Below are positions 1 to 9,786 of a stretch of DNA of 64,000 nucleotides, piece by piece. The stretch is from CAJBLF01 sp964613015 (GTDB lineage: Bacteria; Patescibacteriota; Gracilibacteria; Absconditabacterales; Absconditicoccaceae). The stretch lies in NCBI GenBank assembly GCA_964613015.1, contig CAZTFP010000001.1, positions 9,609 through 73,608 of the forward strand, written 5' to 3'. Position 1 is the first letter of the stretch; each line of letters begins with the position of its first letter. Both the position numbers and the translations under genes were made by a program. The notes beneath the pieces were generated by a model. It was not told the origin of the DNA and searched no databases. It saw only the letters and a list, made by a program, of their open reading frames with translations.

Positions 1-67
1 AACTAGAAAAACGCTATGGATTCTGTATATACTATATCGATTGCTTTTATTGTTAAGGAAATATATC

Positions 68-856
68 GTGTCACCACGTGCTAAGATACTCGCTTTGACT
101 TCGTTTTTCACATTTACTTTTGCTCTTATGTTTTTTGCGTTGGTGCAAAACTATGCTCATGCTGGAGTGACTTCATTAGTAAATGATCGTAGTCTTGGTA
201 CCGTCAATTCCGCCGATATCCCATCTAGTATAGATCATGAAATTGTTCCTAATTTTGGAACACATCACCAAGAAGCTGGTTTTGATTTTGATAGTGATGA
301 TTCTTTCCAGAAATATTTGAGTCCTGATCATCCTTTGCACGATATTGATTATATACCGACAGACTTGGTTCCTATTGACTCTAATTTTACTGCCAATGAT
401 TCTAGAAGTTTTAAACTTAGACAAGAAGCATCAATATATTTCGCTGATATGGCTTGGCATTTCCGACACGCATTCAGTGGTGATAGATTGTATATATCAA
501 GTGCCTATAGAAGTATTTGATTACAGGATTACCTTATCAAACAATGATGTGCTTTGATAAAATGTGCAGCCATAGGGACCAGTGAACATCAAGCGTGATT
601 GGCTGTAGATATCAAAGTTATTGCAAAATCAGGTAAAGCCTATTCTTTGGATGCTGCTTATCCCAACAAATATTCTGATCGACTCAAAGCCAATGCTGCT
701 ACTTTTGGATTTCATAATACTTATCAGAAATGAGTAGCCGTGGATGGTAAAATTATCGAATGACGACACCGAAGATATCTTTGAACTACATTAGCCAAAA
801 TACTTACTGAAAATAATCAAACGCTTGCGGAATACTACGCATCAATCCAATATTAA
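68..856 (+). CDS. VanY-type D-alanyl-D-alanine carboxypeptidase, membrane anchored
   Basis: Predicted zinc peptidase that trims the terminal D-Ala from peptidoglycan stem peptides outside the membrane. About 262 aa. An N-terminal hydrophobic segment ends near an AHA signal-cleavage-like site. The catalytic domain shows SSAYRS, then GTSEHQ-G-LAVDI carrying the metal-binding His and Asp, and a C-terminal RHRRYLG in place of the family's WHWRYVG. Six in-frame UGA codons are read as Gly; the one in EHQ-G-LAVD sits at an invariant family glycine. GTG at 68 is preferred because AAGGA lies 8 bases upstream; TTG at 41 is also open. The frame is open to the window edge, so a longer start cannot be excluded. 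Confidence 0.88.
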
Positions 857-902
857 CCATTCAACGTATAGATTTTTACATTTATTATTTACCTATTGTC
901 CT

Positions 903-1481
903 ATGAAAAAAGAAGAAAAAAAGGAACAAGATGAACTTCAAGAAAAACTTGAAGCAGTTCAACAGACTCAAAATGATAAAAAATATCATGAATTGGAAGA
1001 AAAAATCGTACAATTGGAAAAAGAAAAAAAAGAACTCGAAGAAATAGCGAAAAGGTCTCAGTATGAATATATTAATCTTAAAATGGATTTTGATAGATAT
1101 CAAAGACAGATGAAAGAATCTAGTCATGCTATGGAACTCGATGCTCTTTTATCAGTTGTCAAAAAATTTTTACCATTTATCGAAGATTTGAGGAAATCTC
1201 TTGAAAATATTACAGATGAACATAAGGAAGATCCACTTACTAAATGAGTTCATATGATTTATACCAAGTTTCTCAAAACGCTTGAACATTTGCATATCAA
1301 AGCTATAGATTCTATAGGATTAGTTCCTGATTCTTTTTTACATGAACCGGTAAGTGTAGAACCAGTAGAGGATGAACAACTCAAAGGAAAAATACTCAAA
1401 GAGTTTGAAAGAGGATTTGTCTATGTTAAAGGTGATGATAAGAGAGTTATTATAGCTTCAAAAGTCATTGTCTGACAATAA
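903..1481 (+). CDS. grpE: GrpE, nucleotide exchange factor of DnaK
   Basis: Cytoplasmic co-chaperone that releases ADP from DnaK. The protein is 192 aa, a normal length for GrpE. It opens with a very charged Lys/Glu coiled coil (residues 1-60), then the family signature around YINLKMDFDRYQRQ, and ends with a beta domain containing RGFVYVKGDDKRVIIASKVIV. Two in-frame UGA codons (1245 and 1473) are read as Gly; the second comes just before the final Gln and UAA. An upstream in-frame ATG at 825 would add residues overlapping vanY and unlike GrpE, so ATG 903 is taken as the start. No dnaK or dnaJ is visible nearby. Confidence 0.93.
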
Positions 1482-1523
1482 TCTTGATTCTTGGCCACGA
1501 ATTACTACTCTTGGTCCGGCTAT

Positions 1524-1604
1524 GCTCAGGTGATGGAATGGTATACATGTACGATTGAGGTTCGTATGCCGTGAGGCTTGGGGGTTCGAGTCCCCTCCTG
1601 AGTA
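1524..1604 (+). tRNA. tRNA-Leu (anticodon GAG)
   Basis: Class II cloverleaf. Acceptor GCTCAGG pairs with CCTGAGT, with a G:U at the first pair and discriminator A. The anticodon stem TACGA/TCGTA encloses loop TTGAGGT, giving anticodon GAG, which reads CUU and CUC. A short variable arm GCC-GTGA-GGC precedes the T arm with TTCGAGT. The long variable arm supports leucine. CCA is not encoded. It lies between grpE and yqeY on the same strand. Confidence 0.9.
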
Positions 1605-1630
1605 ATTACTTTATCTATTTTATCATCTCT

Positions 1631-2077
1631 ATGACTTTATTAGAACGTTTGACGAATGACTATAAGGAAGCGATGAGAGACAAGAATGAGACCAAGAAGA
1701 TAGTGTTGAATCTTATACTAGCAAAGATTAAAAATAAAAAAATAGAACTGCAAAAAGATCTCGAAGATGTTGATATTATTGGTATTCTCAAAAAAGAGGT
1801 CAAAGAAATACTTGAAACTATGGGGTTTTTGGAAAGAGCAAACAAACTGGAAGATTTTGCTATAGAACAGCAAAAAAAAGCTTTGCTTGATTTCTACCTT
1901 CCTGCTACGATTACCAAAGAACAAACTACTGAACTTATCAAAAAACTTATATCTGACCACAATATTACTGATCTCAAGACACAGAGATGATTGTTGATGA
2001 AGGAATTGATGGCAAACCATAAATGACAAGTCGATGGTGCTTTGGTAAATGAAGTAATCAATGAAATGATTGTTTAG
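1631..2077 (+). CDS. YqeY / GatB-YqeY domain protein
   Basis: About 148 aa, the usual size of the free-standing YqeY family, whose fold resembles the tail of GatB in Asp/Glu-tRNA amidotransferase. Its cellular role is not firmly established. Visible landmarks are the N-terminal helix around LTNDYKEAMRDKNETKKIVL and the region ATITKEQTTELIKKLI, followed by a C-terminal helical part with MKELMANHKG. Two in-frame UGA codons are read as Gly (1988 and 2024). ATG 1631 follows the tRNA by 26 bases; the longer frame back to 1571 would run through the tRNA and is rejected. Confidence 0.88.
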
Positions 2078-2128
2078 TTCAAAGTCTAGGGCCTCAAAAA
2101 ATATTTGTTTTATCATTTCATAGTTTCT

Positions 2129-2845
2129 ATGAAAAAATATTTTCTTCTCATCGCTTTGTTAACTTTTGTGTCTTTGTGATTAGGAAATTTTTCTTATGCT
2201 AGTACTTCATGTAGTGCTACTGCTAGTACTCATGCTCCTGAACAACGAACAGGACATGCGTTTACTTGTGAAACTCCTTCGTCAACTAATGCATCAGCAT
2301 GTACAGATAATGTGAGTAATGCGCAGTCATGTTATGCTCCTAGTGCATGAGATACTTGTACCCTCAATTGTTGTGTTTGTACCAATAATAATCCAGCACC
2401 AACAACCACAACTTCACCACCATCTACGGTATGAACTTCTTGTCCTGATGTGGCTTGAATACCTCAAAAATGGGTTAATACTGGTAATGGTACTGGTACC
2501 TGTAAATCATGTAAAGATCCATGAGTATGCTGTGGTGTATCACTCAATACCTCTATACCATTTATTGGTAAGTGTATAGAAAGTTCTGCAGCTAGTGTTG
2601 GTCCTGATGAGACTGGAGTTACTTGAGCAGATGCTTTCCCTGTATTAATGTGAAGTTTGACCAAAATATTAGTGACACTTATTTTGATTATCTCTTTTGT
2701 TTTGATCATTATCGGTGGTATTATGATTGCAAGTGGCGATCCAAGCAAAGGCAAGAAGATGATTACCAATGTTATTATCGGTATTGCACTCCTTGGTGCT
2801 TCCGGAGTAATATTACGTTTGATTAATCCTAACTTCTTTGGATAA
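2129..2845 (+). CDS. Secreted Cys/Thr-rich protein with VirB2/TrbC-like two-helix C-terminus
   Basis: About 238 aa. A lipid-free signal peptide (residues 1-25) is followed by a Ser/Thr/Cys-rich stretch with many paired cysteines, for example TLNCCVC and GVCCGV. Two hydrophobic helices fill residues 178-235, joined by a short charged loop (GDPSKGKK). This two-helix tail resembles the VirB2/TrbC-type pilin module common in CPR proteins. I infer a pilin-like or membrane-assembly subunit, but the Cys-rich ectodomain is not typical. Seven UGA-Gly codons are present. No virB-type neighbours are seen, so secretion-system membership is unproven. Confidence 0.6.
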
Positions 2846-2848
2846 TTA

Positions 2849-2932
2849 GACATAAGTATCAAGACATAAGTATCAAGACATAAGTATCAAGAGATGAGTA
2901 TCAAGAGATGAGTATCGAGACATAAGTATCAA
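2849..2932 (+). repeat. 14-bp tandem repeat, six copies
   Basis: Six consecutive 14-base units, consensus GACATAAGTATCAA, with copies 4 and 5 carrying GAGATG in place of GACATA. The array begins four bases after the stop of the VirB2-like gene and ends about 30 bases before the next start. It is noncoding in all plausible frames because TAA recurs. Confidence 0.9.
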
Positions 2933-2962
2933 ATATTTGTTTTAATTTTGTAATGAAGTATT

Positions 2963-3355
2963 ATGGTTAATGTGAAATTCAAAAATGGTTTTCTTATCGA
3001 AAACAAATTGCTGTTTGGATTTGAAACAACAGATCCTAAATATATCAATTTGGCATTGGAGCCTGGTGATGATATGCGTTATGATAAATTGGAATATGCA
3101 CTTGTAGATTATCCTGGTGAATATGATATTCAGTGAATTGGTATTGAATGTTTTCTTGGTGCTAATAATAAACTCAATTATGTCCTTACACTCAATGATA
3201 AAAAAATTGGTATCATTCAATCTCCTGATGTTTTGGATTTGGACGAAGTAGGTGAAGTGATTTTTCGACTGTATCAAGATGATAAAATAGCAAACAAAAT
3301 AGATCAGCTCGAGCTTGAAGGAGAAAAACAAAAACTAGAAATACCAGCTGAATAA
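2963..3355 (+). CDS. Hypothetical protein, possible remnant of the MBL-fold (UlaG-like) family
   Basis: About 130 aa with one UGA-Gly at 3134. The segment DYPGEYDI-G-GIECF resembles the PGEYE.xG strand-turn of small UlaG/MBL-fold proteins, and NYVLTLNDKKIGII resembles a following strand pair. No HxHxDH metal motif is present, so enzyme activity is unlikely if the relationship is real. The C-terminus is a charged Lys/Glu helix. It sits between the 14-bp repeat array and rarA on the same strand. The assignment is weak; the coding status rests on the long frame and composition. Confidence 0.5.
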
Positions 3356-3471
3356 AACTTTATTAAGAATGAAGAATTAAATATTAAGAATATAGGTAAA
3401 AGTATTTCATAATTCTTAATAAATGAAGTTCTTAATGGGCGAAGCTCTTACTCCTTAATTATGCTAAAAAT

Positions 3472-4668
3472 ATGAGTTTTGAACCGCTTTCATCGTATGT
3501 GAGACCACAAAACTTAGAGGACTTTATTTGACAATCACATCTTGTCTGACCAAATAAACCCCTGAATGTTTTTTTGCAATCTGGTAAAGTACCTTCTATG
3601 ATTTTTCGAGGTCCACCCGGGTGCGGTAAAACAACTATAGCACATATTATATCCCAAACAATACAAGCAGACTTTTTTTATTTGTCGTGAGTCACCAGCA
3701 AAAAAGAGGATTTACTCAAACTTGTCGATCAAGCAAAACTCAATTTTCAATATGGCAAATCGACAATTATTTTTCTTGATGAAATTCATCGTCGAAATAA
3801 AGCCCAGCAAGATACTTTGCTTCCTTATGTAGAAAAGGGGACCGTTACCCTTATTTGAGCAACGACAGAGAATCCAAGTTTTACTGTCAATAATGCACTG
3901 CTCAGTAGATGTAGAGTATTTGTCTTTGAAAAGTTGTCAGATCAAGAAATATTTGAATTTATCAAAAAACAATTTCCTCTGATTCTTAAAAAACATCCCA
4001 ATATATCTCTTACGGATGAATATCTTCATCTTATCAGTAAGCTCGGAAACTGAGATCTTCGTAATGCATTAAATATTCTGGAGTCAGCAATATTTTTTGC
4101 CAAAGATGGAATACTTACTGACCAGATTATTCTTCAGGCATGACAAAAGACCGTATATTATGATAGAGATGGAGAAGAACATTATAATATTATCTCTGCT
4201 ATCCATAAATCGTTGCGTGATTCTGATGTTGATGCTGCATGTTATTGGGTCCAGAGGATGCTTATCTGAGGAGAAGACCCACTGTATATTGCAAGAAGAC
4301 TTTTACGTTTTGCATCGGAAGATATTTGACCCGCAGACAATAATGCACTATTACTTGCCAATCAGGTGTACGATGCTGTTGCTAAACTTTGAATGCCGGA
4401 ATGTGATGTTTTTCTTTTTCAGTTGACCATATATTTGGCCAAAGCAAAAAAAAATAATATTGTCTATCGTACTGCTATCGCTACGAGACAAGATGTAGAA
4501 AAATATGGTAATCTTGCCGTTCCTTTTCACCTACGCAATGCACCTACCAAACTCATGAAAGAATTGCAGTATGGATCATGATATAAATATGCTCATAATT
4601 ATCCTGATGCACACGTTGATCAAGAACATTTTCCTTCCGAACTCACTGGCACAAAATATTTATCATAA
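3472..4668 (+). CDS. rarA: RarA/MgsA replication-associated recombination AAA+ ATPase
   Basis: About 398 aa, a clamp-loader-like AAA+ ATPase acting at stalled replication forks. The N-terminus carries the Walker A GPPGCGKTT (around residue 45) and Walker B IIFLDEIHR. The sensor-1 region IGATTENPSF is followed by LLSRCRVFVF, both hallmarks of RarA. The C-terminal tetramerisation region includes DPLYIARRLLRFASEDIG and ends in the typical HNYPDAHVDQEHFP. Ten UGA codons fall at positions expected to be Gly, including LI-G-ATTENPSF. The family is usually 400-450 aa, so this copy is slightly compact but complete. Confidence 0.95.
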
Positions 4669-4824
4669 TGCTTACTTATATATTCTTATTTTAATAAACA
4701 AATTTAAGGTTTATTTTGTGTTTTGTCAATTCAAAATTTATTTTTTACTGTCTAAAAACTTGTTTTACTCCCACAAATACGTATCTTATGGCAAGTTTTT
4801 TTTTAACTTTTTATATAATTCAAA

Positions 4825-5235
4825 ATGGTATTTACAAAAAAAGTAACTAAGGCACCTGCTGTAATGGTAGAAACAAAAAAATTATCAGAAAAAGATACTT
4901 GCGGTATGGGACACTGCGGTAAAATGAAGCATTGTTTAGTTCTTGCATTTCTTGTTATCAATACGCTTCTTCTTATTTGGGTATTATGTAATCAAACAAA
5001 TATAGAGGCTGCTAAAGTTGGTGGAAGAGATAACTACGAAATGGTTCAAAAAATTTATAAATCAGCTTCATTTAAAGCTCAACAAAAACAACAAATCGAC
5101 CAAGCATTACAAATGTATCAAGGAGGATGAACAACACAACCAGGTGTTACCTCTACAACTACACAACCAACTACAACTACACAACAACCTACAACAACAG
5201 TACAGCCTAGTGTTCAACCAGTGGTAACAAAATAA
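4825..5235 (+). CDS. Single-pass membrane protein with Thr/Gln/Pro-rich tail (cassette gene 1)
   Basis: About 136 aa. A Lys-rich cytoplasmic N-terminus with a CGMGHCGKMKHC cysteine/histidine cluster precedes one transmembrane helix (about residues 36-54). The segment MVQKIYKSASFKAQQKQQIDQAL aligns in pattern with AEQLYxxxxYxQQQKxTLxQILGS of the next two genes. The rest is low-complexity TTTTQQP sequence. One UGA-Gly. I recognise no catalytic domain. As first of three tandem paralogous N-termini, it is probably an envelope partner of the DsbA-like protein at 5626; this is inferred from position and homology. Confidence 0.65.
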
Positions 5236-5255
5236 TTTTATTTTTATAACTTTCT

Positions 5256-5591
5256 ATGCTCATGACTAAAGAAAAAAAAGATGAAAATATCAAAATGTTG
5301 ATTATAGGCCTTTTGGTACTTAATGTTTTACTTGGTGTATATATTGGATTTTTCAAACACGATGCACTTTGGTTAGAAACTTTGAAGGCATGATGACCTG
5401 CAAATATGACTATGGCAGAACAATTGTATAGATCACCTGTATACATCCAACAACAAAAAACTACATTAGATCAGATTTTGGGTAGTATGAATCAACCCGC
5501 TGTACAACCAACAACTCAACCAACTACAACTACACAACAGCCAACTACTACAACAACAGCACAACCTACTACTCAACCGGTAGTAAAGTAA
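5256..5591 (+). CDS. Single-pass membrane protein with Thr/Gln-rich tail (cassette gene 2)
   Basis: About 111 aa. The N-terminal part is nearly the same as that of the following DsbA-like gene: charged start, a transmembrane helix beginning IIGLLVLNVLLGVY, then FFKHDALWLETLKA and a QQQKTTLDQILGSMN helix. The DsbA domain is absent; after residue 75 there is only PTTQPTTTTQQ-type repeat to the stop. Two adjacent UGA codons give Gly-Gly after ETLKA. Start may be ATG 5256 or 5262. It looks like a duplication that lost, or never had, the enzymatic half. Confidence 0.65.
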
Positions 5592-5625
5592 TGCAATAAT
5601 TTTATTTTAATAAATATTTGTTCTT

Positions 5626-6486
5626 ATGGCTACAGAAAAAAAACATGAAAATATGAAAATGGTATTTATAGGTCTTTTGGTACTTAGTGTTTTACTTGGT
5701 GTATATACTGCGTTTTTTAAACACGATGCACTTTGGTTGGAAACTTTGAAAGTTTGAGGAAATGATAATATGAAATTAGCAGAACAATTGTATCAAGCTG
5801 ATTCTTATAAACAACAACAAAAATCTACACTTGAACAAATCCTTGGTTCTATGAATACAGCAACAGGTACAACTGCTCAACAAGCACCTACTCCTGCCCC
5901 ACAAGCAAATGCACCTACAACTCAAGGAGATGCAACAAAATTTGCTGCTATAGAAAAAGATTGATATATTAAAGGAAATAAAAATGCAAGAATCACTATT
6001 ATAGAATATTCTGATTTGATTTGTCCTTTCTGTAAGAGACATTATGCTGCTCAGACTATTGAAACTCTTGTAGCTAATCATCCCAATGATGTAAATATGG
6101 AATTTAGAAATATGCCATTACCACAACTTCATCCTACTGCTCCCATTTGAGCTCAAGGTGCTATCTGTGCTGGTAAACTTGGTGGCGTTGATAAATACTA
6201 TGCGTATATTGCTGAAGCATTCAAAGCATCAGAATTTACTGAAGATAGTACTACTGCTATCGGTGTAGGTATTGGTCTTGATAAAGCAAAATTTGCTAGT
6301 TGTCTTACTAGTCCAGAAACTATAGCAACAGTAAATGCTCAAGTACAAGAAGGTCAATGATTTGGTATCAATGGAACGCCTGGTAATCTTGTTGTAGACA
6401 ATCAAAAAGGAACATATACATTGATAGCTGGTGCTTATCCTATTGCAACATTTGAAGCTGAGGTTGCAAAAATTCTTGGTAAATAA
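5626..6486 (+). CDS. Membrane-anchored DsbA-like thiol-disulfide oxidoreductase (cassette gene 3)
   Basis: About 286 aa. An N-terminal transmembrane anchor (about residues 12-32) shared with the two upstream genes is followed by an Ala/Pro/Thr/Gln linker to residue about 105. A thioredoxin-fold DsbA-like domain (Thioredoxin_4 type) follows, with active site CPFC in IEYSDLICPFCKRHY and the cis-proline loop in GINGTPGNLVVDN. Predicted to form or isomerise disulfides outside the membrane, where the Cys-rich proteins of this window would need it. Four UGA-Gly codons. A strong terminator follows at 6534. Confidence 0.88.
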
Positions 6487-6533
6487 ACTTTATCAAAAAA
6501 CTGAAAGCTATATTCTCTATTATATACAAAAAA

Positions 6534-6557
6534 AACGGTCGAAGGGCCGTTTTTTTT
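6534..6557 (+). terminator. Rho-independent terminator after the DsbA cassette
   Basis: Stem AACGGTC / GGCCGTT (one G:U) with loop GAAG, followed immediately by a run of seven or more T. Confidence 0.85.
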
Positions 6558-6598
6558 ATATAATTTTTTTTAATCTTTTTTTTATCGCCTCGCCGGTT

Positions 6599-6669
6599 GG
6601 GTGTTTCTTTTTGGCTATCAGGTCCAAAAGAACCTTTTGACTTCGCAAATGACAAGACCAAAAAACCCC
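6599..6669. repeat. Imperfect palindromic element
   Basis: Nested inverted repeats: outer GGG...TTTTTGG (6599-6614) against CCAAAAAACCCC (6658-6669), and inner GTCCAAAAG (6622-6630) against CTTTTGAC (6634-6641) around a 3-nt loop. It is more GC-rich than its flanks. It could be a dispersed REP-like element or a structured transcript tail; no second copy was found in this window. Confidence 0.45.
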
Positions 6670-6780
6670 TTGTCGATTGTCCATTCATCTATGTTGAAAA
6701 TAAACATTCTTTTGACTATATGTTTCATTCAATGATATTACAATCGATCTTTAAAATAAATTTTTTTATAATAATTCAAA

Positions 6781-6804
6781 AACCCCACATTTTTTGTGGA
6801 GTTA
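6781..6804 (-). terminator. Terminator of the ValRS-like gene
   Basis: Read leftward: AACTCCACA / TGTGGGGTT hairpin with an A-rich loop, then a T run, 15 bases after the UAG of the ValRS-like gene. Confidence 0.75.
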
Positions 6805-6818
6805 TTTTGTTATGAAAA

Positions 6819-9686
6819 CTATTTATTGGCTTTTTCTTTTTGAAGTTCATATTGGAGTTCTTCGATATCTTTTTTGAGTTTTGTCATTTCTTTCTTTTTA
6901 TCTCTAATTACTTCAGGATCTGCACCGCTAGCTGAAAGTCCAGGAATAATTGTTCTTATCTGTTGTATCTGTTGTTCTTTAGCACGCAACGCTTCACGAA
7001 TAGTTTCTTTTTTATTTATGGTAACTACTTCTTTGTGCTGTGTTTTGATACCTATAGTTATATTGATGATACTTTCCGTATAATATTTATCGAGTTCTTT
7101 TTCGTTTTCGAGGTATTCAATCGACGATACGGTAATCAGTTTGTAAATTATTTTTTCTTGTTTTCTGAGATATTGTAAAAAATCTAATGGTGCAAAAAAA
7201 CAAATTTCTACTTCCTCATGTTTTGCATATTTATATGTTTGTTTCATATGCAAAAATCTATCTATAATATCCATAAAGAGTTGTGTTTTATAGTTTTTAC
7301 TGATGGTGATAAAACTATTTTCTATCGGTTGTAGTACCACAGGTCATTCGAATCCTAATAATTCTCGTATTTGTTGGCTTATGAATGGAATGAATGGATG
7401 TAAGAGCTTCAATATATTTCCTAAACACCGTAACGTCACCTTGTTACCATTTTCTGTGTCTTGATGTTTTTGTATCTCCAAATACTTATCACAAAAATCC
7501 TCTTTGATTACGGTAATCATTTTATTTTGAATATCATGAAGCGTATTTTTTGTCATAGCTTCTTCGTATTCTTTTTGCAATTCAATGACTTTATATATGA
7601 TCCGCAACTCAAATTCACTTAAAGCTGATTTTCTTTTGTCCAAATATCCTGTCAACTGTGAAAAATCAGATATTTTTCTCGATCATTTTTTTTCATAGAC
7701 ATGTTGTCAAACAAATCTAGCTGCGTTTCGAAGTTTGCTTATAAAATGTTCATATTCTGTTATCTCTTGATTGCGATTTACTGCATAAAGTCTTGTACAA
7801 TCCGTTCAGAAATTTTTGATCAATTCTTTAAATGATTCTTTCTTTTTTTTGTTTGTTTCCTCTTCTTGCTGGATATAACAAGTATCGAATAATATGGTGT
7901 TTTGTACGTTGTATCCTATGATAACAGTTTTGAGTAATTCAAGAATTTTATTTTTTTCTATATAAATTATTTTGTGTGGATTTTGTTTGGTATCATTAAA
8001 TGCATCCATCATCTTTATGAAAATGAGTGCATGACCCAACGTTTCTTCTATTTTTTCTTTCTGTTGGACGAGTCCTTCATCATTAGCTACTAAAGTATCT
8101 ATATCAAAATCATAAAATCATTTTCTCTTGCTTGAGATTGCAATAGATTTTTCTAAAAATTCACTCAGAGTTATAGAAAATTTTTCGAAATTACCCATTC
8201 ATTTCCCTTTTTGAGAACCTTTTACCGTATCTATATCTTTTTCGGTATATTCTACTATTTTTTTTAGCTCATTGATTTCTTTGCTGTATCCTCTTGGAAG
8301 TGTTTCACTAAAAAGTTCAATATATGTTTCGAGTGTGTTTTGTTCTCCTGTACGGCTTTTCCCCAATAATACATCAATACATTCTTCTATGCTAAATTGT
8401 TGTTTTATACGTTTATCGACTATCAGATTGAATATAATAAGTGAAAGTACTGTGTATTTATTTTTTATTTTTTTTGCAGGCAAATTGAGTATCTCATTAT
8501 CAGAAATGAAATAACTTTTCCCACTTTTGCTTTTCCACAGTGGTAATGAAAAACCTTTGGAATCTTCTTTGGTTACTGGCCAATATTCCATTGTTTTGAT
8601 TATATTTTCTATAATTTCCTCATGTTCTTGTGGCAGAATAGTTAGTTTTTTTTCTTTGATTGCCTCTGCAATAGCAGTTAGTTCTTTTTCTGTTTTTATA
8701 AATAACTGATTACAAAGTAGTGGTCGTGCTTTCTCGTTTGTCTTTTTGTGTACTATCACTTCTGCTTCTATATATTTTGTGGATTCGAGATTGTGAATAT
8801 CATCTAAATTCTTTATTATATTTTTGATAAACTCATTTGCGTTTTTTCCACAAAAATCACCTGCTACTTCAGTAAAACATCACCTTTTGTCGATAGCAAA
8901 TTTGTCTATCTGCAGTTCATGTTTTTGTGCTATCATAAGTGATTTTTTGTCATGTGCTGGAGTAATTCTCATTATTCCTGTACCTTTCATTGGGTCTACA
9001 GATTCATCCGTGATAATCGGAATTGTTTTATTGATGATTGGTATAATTACCTTGTTTTTGATCAGTTTTTTATATCTTTTATCTTCTGGATGTACTGCAA
9101 GTGCTACATCAGCAAAAATTGTTTCTGGGTAAATCGTTGGTACTATGATTGATATGTTTTTTGTATCTACAAAATATCTGAGATTGTACTGTTTGATCTG
9201 CATTTTTTTGTGATATATTTCATCAGTTCCTAGTGTTTTTTGTTCTTCTAGGCTTCGATAATTTATAGAACAATCTTCATAAATATGTCCTTCTTGGACA
9301 AGCTGAACAAATAAATTTCTGACGAAGTTGGTGTTTCTCTCCGAATACACAATATTATCAGAATCAATACCAAAAAATACTCCTGCTTTGGTAAGTAAAT
9401 TTTCGTAATTTTCTGTTTTGAGATTTTTGTCTTCAGTATCAAAAATAGGCAATAAATTCACCTTTATTCATTTCATTTTTTGATAGGTTGCTACGATATC
9501 TTCTTTGATTATGCCACTGATAGTATCTCATGGCGTTTCTTTCGATATGACTATGGGTAATTGTGTTATCACTGTTTCTCGTTTGGTTGTGTTCTTTTTT
9601 GTGGCGAATAGTTTTTGAAAATAGTTCTTTTTGAGAAATTCTGATTCTATGGAAAAGTGATTATATTTTTTTTTTATTTCTGGCAT
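6819..9686 (-). CDS. Valyl-tRNA synthetase-like protein with degenerate catalytic motifs
   Basis: 955 aa, close to the length of ValRS and collinear with it. The CP1 editing domain is well kept: PTIYPETIFAD (183-193), AVHPEDKRY (197-205) and GTGIMRITPAHD (235-246). The anticodon-domain start SKLRNAARFV and the C-terminal coiled-coil arm (last 60 residues) are also present. The aminoacylation signatures are not. The HIGH position in the first Rossmann strand reads TPGD (51-54), the G-H-x-I-P-x-W motif reads GFSLPLW, and the KMSKS position reads KKKKES before FKELIKNFGTD. Nine UGA-Gly codons occur. It is an intact long frame with no UAA/UAG interruption, so not a simple pseudogene. It may be an editing or regulatory paralogue; a normal valS would have to lie outside this window. 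Confidence 0.85.
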
Positions 9687-9786
9687 ATTTCTAGGTAACT
9701 AACAATTAAAAACACTGTACGTTAAGAATTAATCTTGCCTACCTATTATAATTATCTTCGCTTATTTATAATTATATTCTCCTGTA

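Larger units (their letters stand above)
6487..6818. other. Non-coding interval between convergent units
   Basis: 332 bases between the DsbA-like gene (+) and the ValRS-like gene (-). It holds a rightward terminator at 6534-6557, a more GC-rich imperfect inverted repeat at about 6599-6669, an AT-rich stretch, and a leftward terminator at 6781-6804. Short frames on both strands cover the inverted repeat but have no recognisable product. Confidence 0.7.

Noticed and set aside
345..557. Short plus-strand frame inside vanY
   Set aside because: It runs in another frame over the VanY domain and has no family similarity; the UGA-Gly reading explains the region.
1571..1630. Upstream extension of yqeY
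   Set aside because: It would translate through the tRNA-Leu gene.
4754..4806. Possible terminator upstream of the DsbA cassette (AAAACTTG ... CAAGTTTT)
   Set aside because: The loop of about 35 bases is too long to be convincing.
6431..6815. Small frames on both strands after the DsbA cassette
   Set aside because: They cover terminators and the palindrome, and have no recognisable product.
8824..9132. Plus-strand frame antisense to the ValRS-like gene
   Set aside because: Mirror frame of a conserved coding region.
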